From: JBCBJZ01 sp038522635
GTDB taxonomy: Bacteria; Pseudomonadota; Alphaproteobacteria; Rhizobiales; Hyphomicrobiaceae
Direction: 5' to 3'
DNA length: 5,743 nucleotides
NCBI GenBank assembly: GCA_038522635.1
Contig: JBCBJZ010000185.1
Coordinates: forward strand, 1-5,743
A program made the position numbers and the translations under genes. The notes beneath the pieces were generated by a model that worked only from the letters and a program-made list of their open reading frames with translations, did no database searches and was not told the origin of the DNA. How positions within the stretch are numbered: the first letter of the stretch is position 1; every line of letters begins with the position of its first letter. This document shows, piece after piece, positions 5,597-5,743 of this stretch.

Positions 5597-5743
5597 CAAA
5601 CGCGAGAAGCGTCGCCTGTCATGGCGCGTGTCATGCCTTGTGTTATGGCCCGCGCGAAGCTGTCCGCCGCCTTCGGCAACGGTGCGAGCCCGGCCCGCTA
5701 CGGCGCTTCTGACCGGGTCAGGGCTTAAACGCGAACAACATCG
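5577..5743 (+). CDS. Possible partial third ORF, runs off the window
   Basis: From ATG at 5577 the frame stays open for 55 codons to the window edge and overlaps the ABC gene by 20 bases. A short downstream overlap would suit this tightly packed operon, and GGAGG at 5561-5565 could serve it. The start of the product is rich in Lys and Arg (KREKRR) with a short hydrophobic stretch (VSCLVLW) after it, then Pro/Ala/Arg-rich sequence; this is too weak to call a signal peptide. Third-position GC is about 62% by hand count, lower than in the ABC gene, and an open frame of this length is not rare at this GC content. No family is recognised. Equally likely, this stretch is intergenic. Confidence 0.18.
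   Translation, partial: MCSDQVSKREKRRLSWRVSCLVLWPARSCPPPSATVRARPATALLTGSGLKREQH
5615..5650. repeat. Three tandem imperfect 12-bp repeats after the ABC gene
   Basis: CCTGTCATGGCG (5615-5626), CGTGTCATGCCT (5627-5638) and TGTGTTATGGCC (5639-5650) run head to tail with the core TGTYATGSC in each. They begin 18 bases after the ABC stop codon. A regular period of 12 could be a short minisatellite, a cluster of protein-binding half-sites, or a coding repeat (in one frame it reads as a four-residue unit with Val-Met in each copy). The three units differ, so it is not a fresh duplication. Confidence 0.5.
5709..5721. repeat. 13-bp near-palindrome downstream of the operon
   Basis: CTGACC and GGTCAG are exact inverted copies around a single central G. 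The one-base centre is too tight for a full RNA hairpin and no T-run follows on the + strand, so it suits a protein-binding site better than an intrinsic terminator. Chance is not excluded. Confidence 0.3.

Noticed and set aside
5666..5677. GCCG-CCTT-CGGC hairpin as a terminator of the operon
   Set aside because: The stem is only 4 bp and no T-run follows; no convincing intrinsic terminator is seen after 5596.
5621..5728. 35-codon frame starting at ATG 5621
   Set aside because: No ribosome binding site, very short, and built largely on the 12-bp repeats; it is also in the same frame as the ABC gene after its stop.
5725..5743. End of a convergent minus-strand gene (reads DVVRV then stop)
   Set aside because: Only five codons are inside the window; nothing distinguishes this from chance.
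1..5743. CRISPR array, tRNA, rRNA, insertion sequence or phage genes
   Set aside because: No regularly spaced long repeats, no tRNA cloverleaf or rRNA signature, and no transposase, integrase or terminal inverted repeats were seen.

Overview
The window reads as a GC-rich, compact two-gene operon on the + strand, probably from a Gram-negative proteobacterium. Strong third-position GC bias, a Sec-type signal peptide on the first long protein and cysteines that can pair up in the exported parts all point to an envelope system. Alphaproteobacteria (Hyphomicrobiales-like) is my best guess, but that rests on general codon and style impressions only.

Layout. Bases 1-239 are lower in GC than the rest and hold several short palindromes, plus a 76-codon open frame of doubtful reality that ends in an ATGA overlap with the next gene. 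Bases 240-2774 encode an 844-residue exported protein: signal peptide, two SH3-like beta domains, a von Willebrand factor A (vWA) domain of the 'DATxSM' class, a Pro/Ala linker and a helical C-terminal region I do not recognise. Bases 2771-5596, again joined by an ATGA overlap, encode a 941-residue single-chain ABC protein. It has an N-terminal ATPase, a long cytoplasmic Pro/Ala linker, one membrane span, a very large periplasmic region, and three C-terminal spans with an FtsX-like coupling segment. This is the MacB / type VII (mechanotransmission) ABC architecture, enlarged from about 650 to 941 residues. Bases 5597-5743 hold no sure gene. They carry a small array of three 12-bp imperfect repeats, a 13-bp near-palindrome, and a possible third frame (from 5577) that runs off the window.

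How the parts may work together. The overlap implies coupled synthesis of the two proteins. In known type VII ABC systems (MacB, LolCDE, FtsEX) ATP hydrolysis in the cytoplasm drives conformational change in the periplasmic domain, which acts on a periplasmic partner. The vWA/SH3-like protein is the obvious candidate partner: the vWA domain would give metal-dependent protein binding, and the SH3-like domains possible cell-wall or protein contact. No MacA-like adaptor, TolC or lipoprotein-sorting partner is visible, so an efflux or Lol role is not supported. The function of the pair is unknown to me, and this module is the most interesting item in the window.
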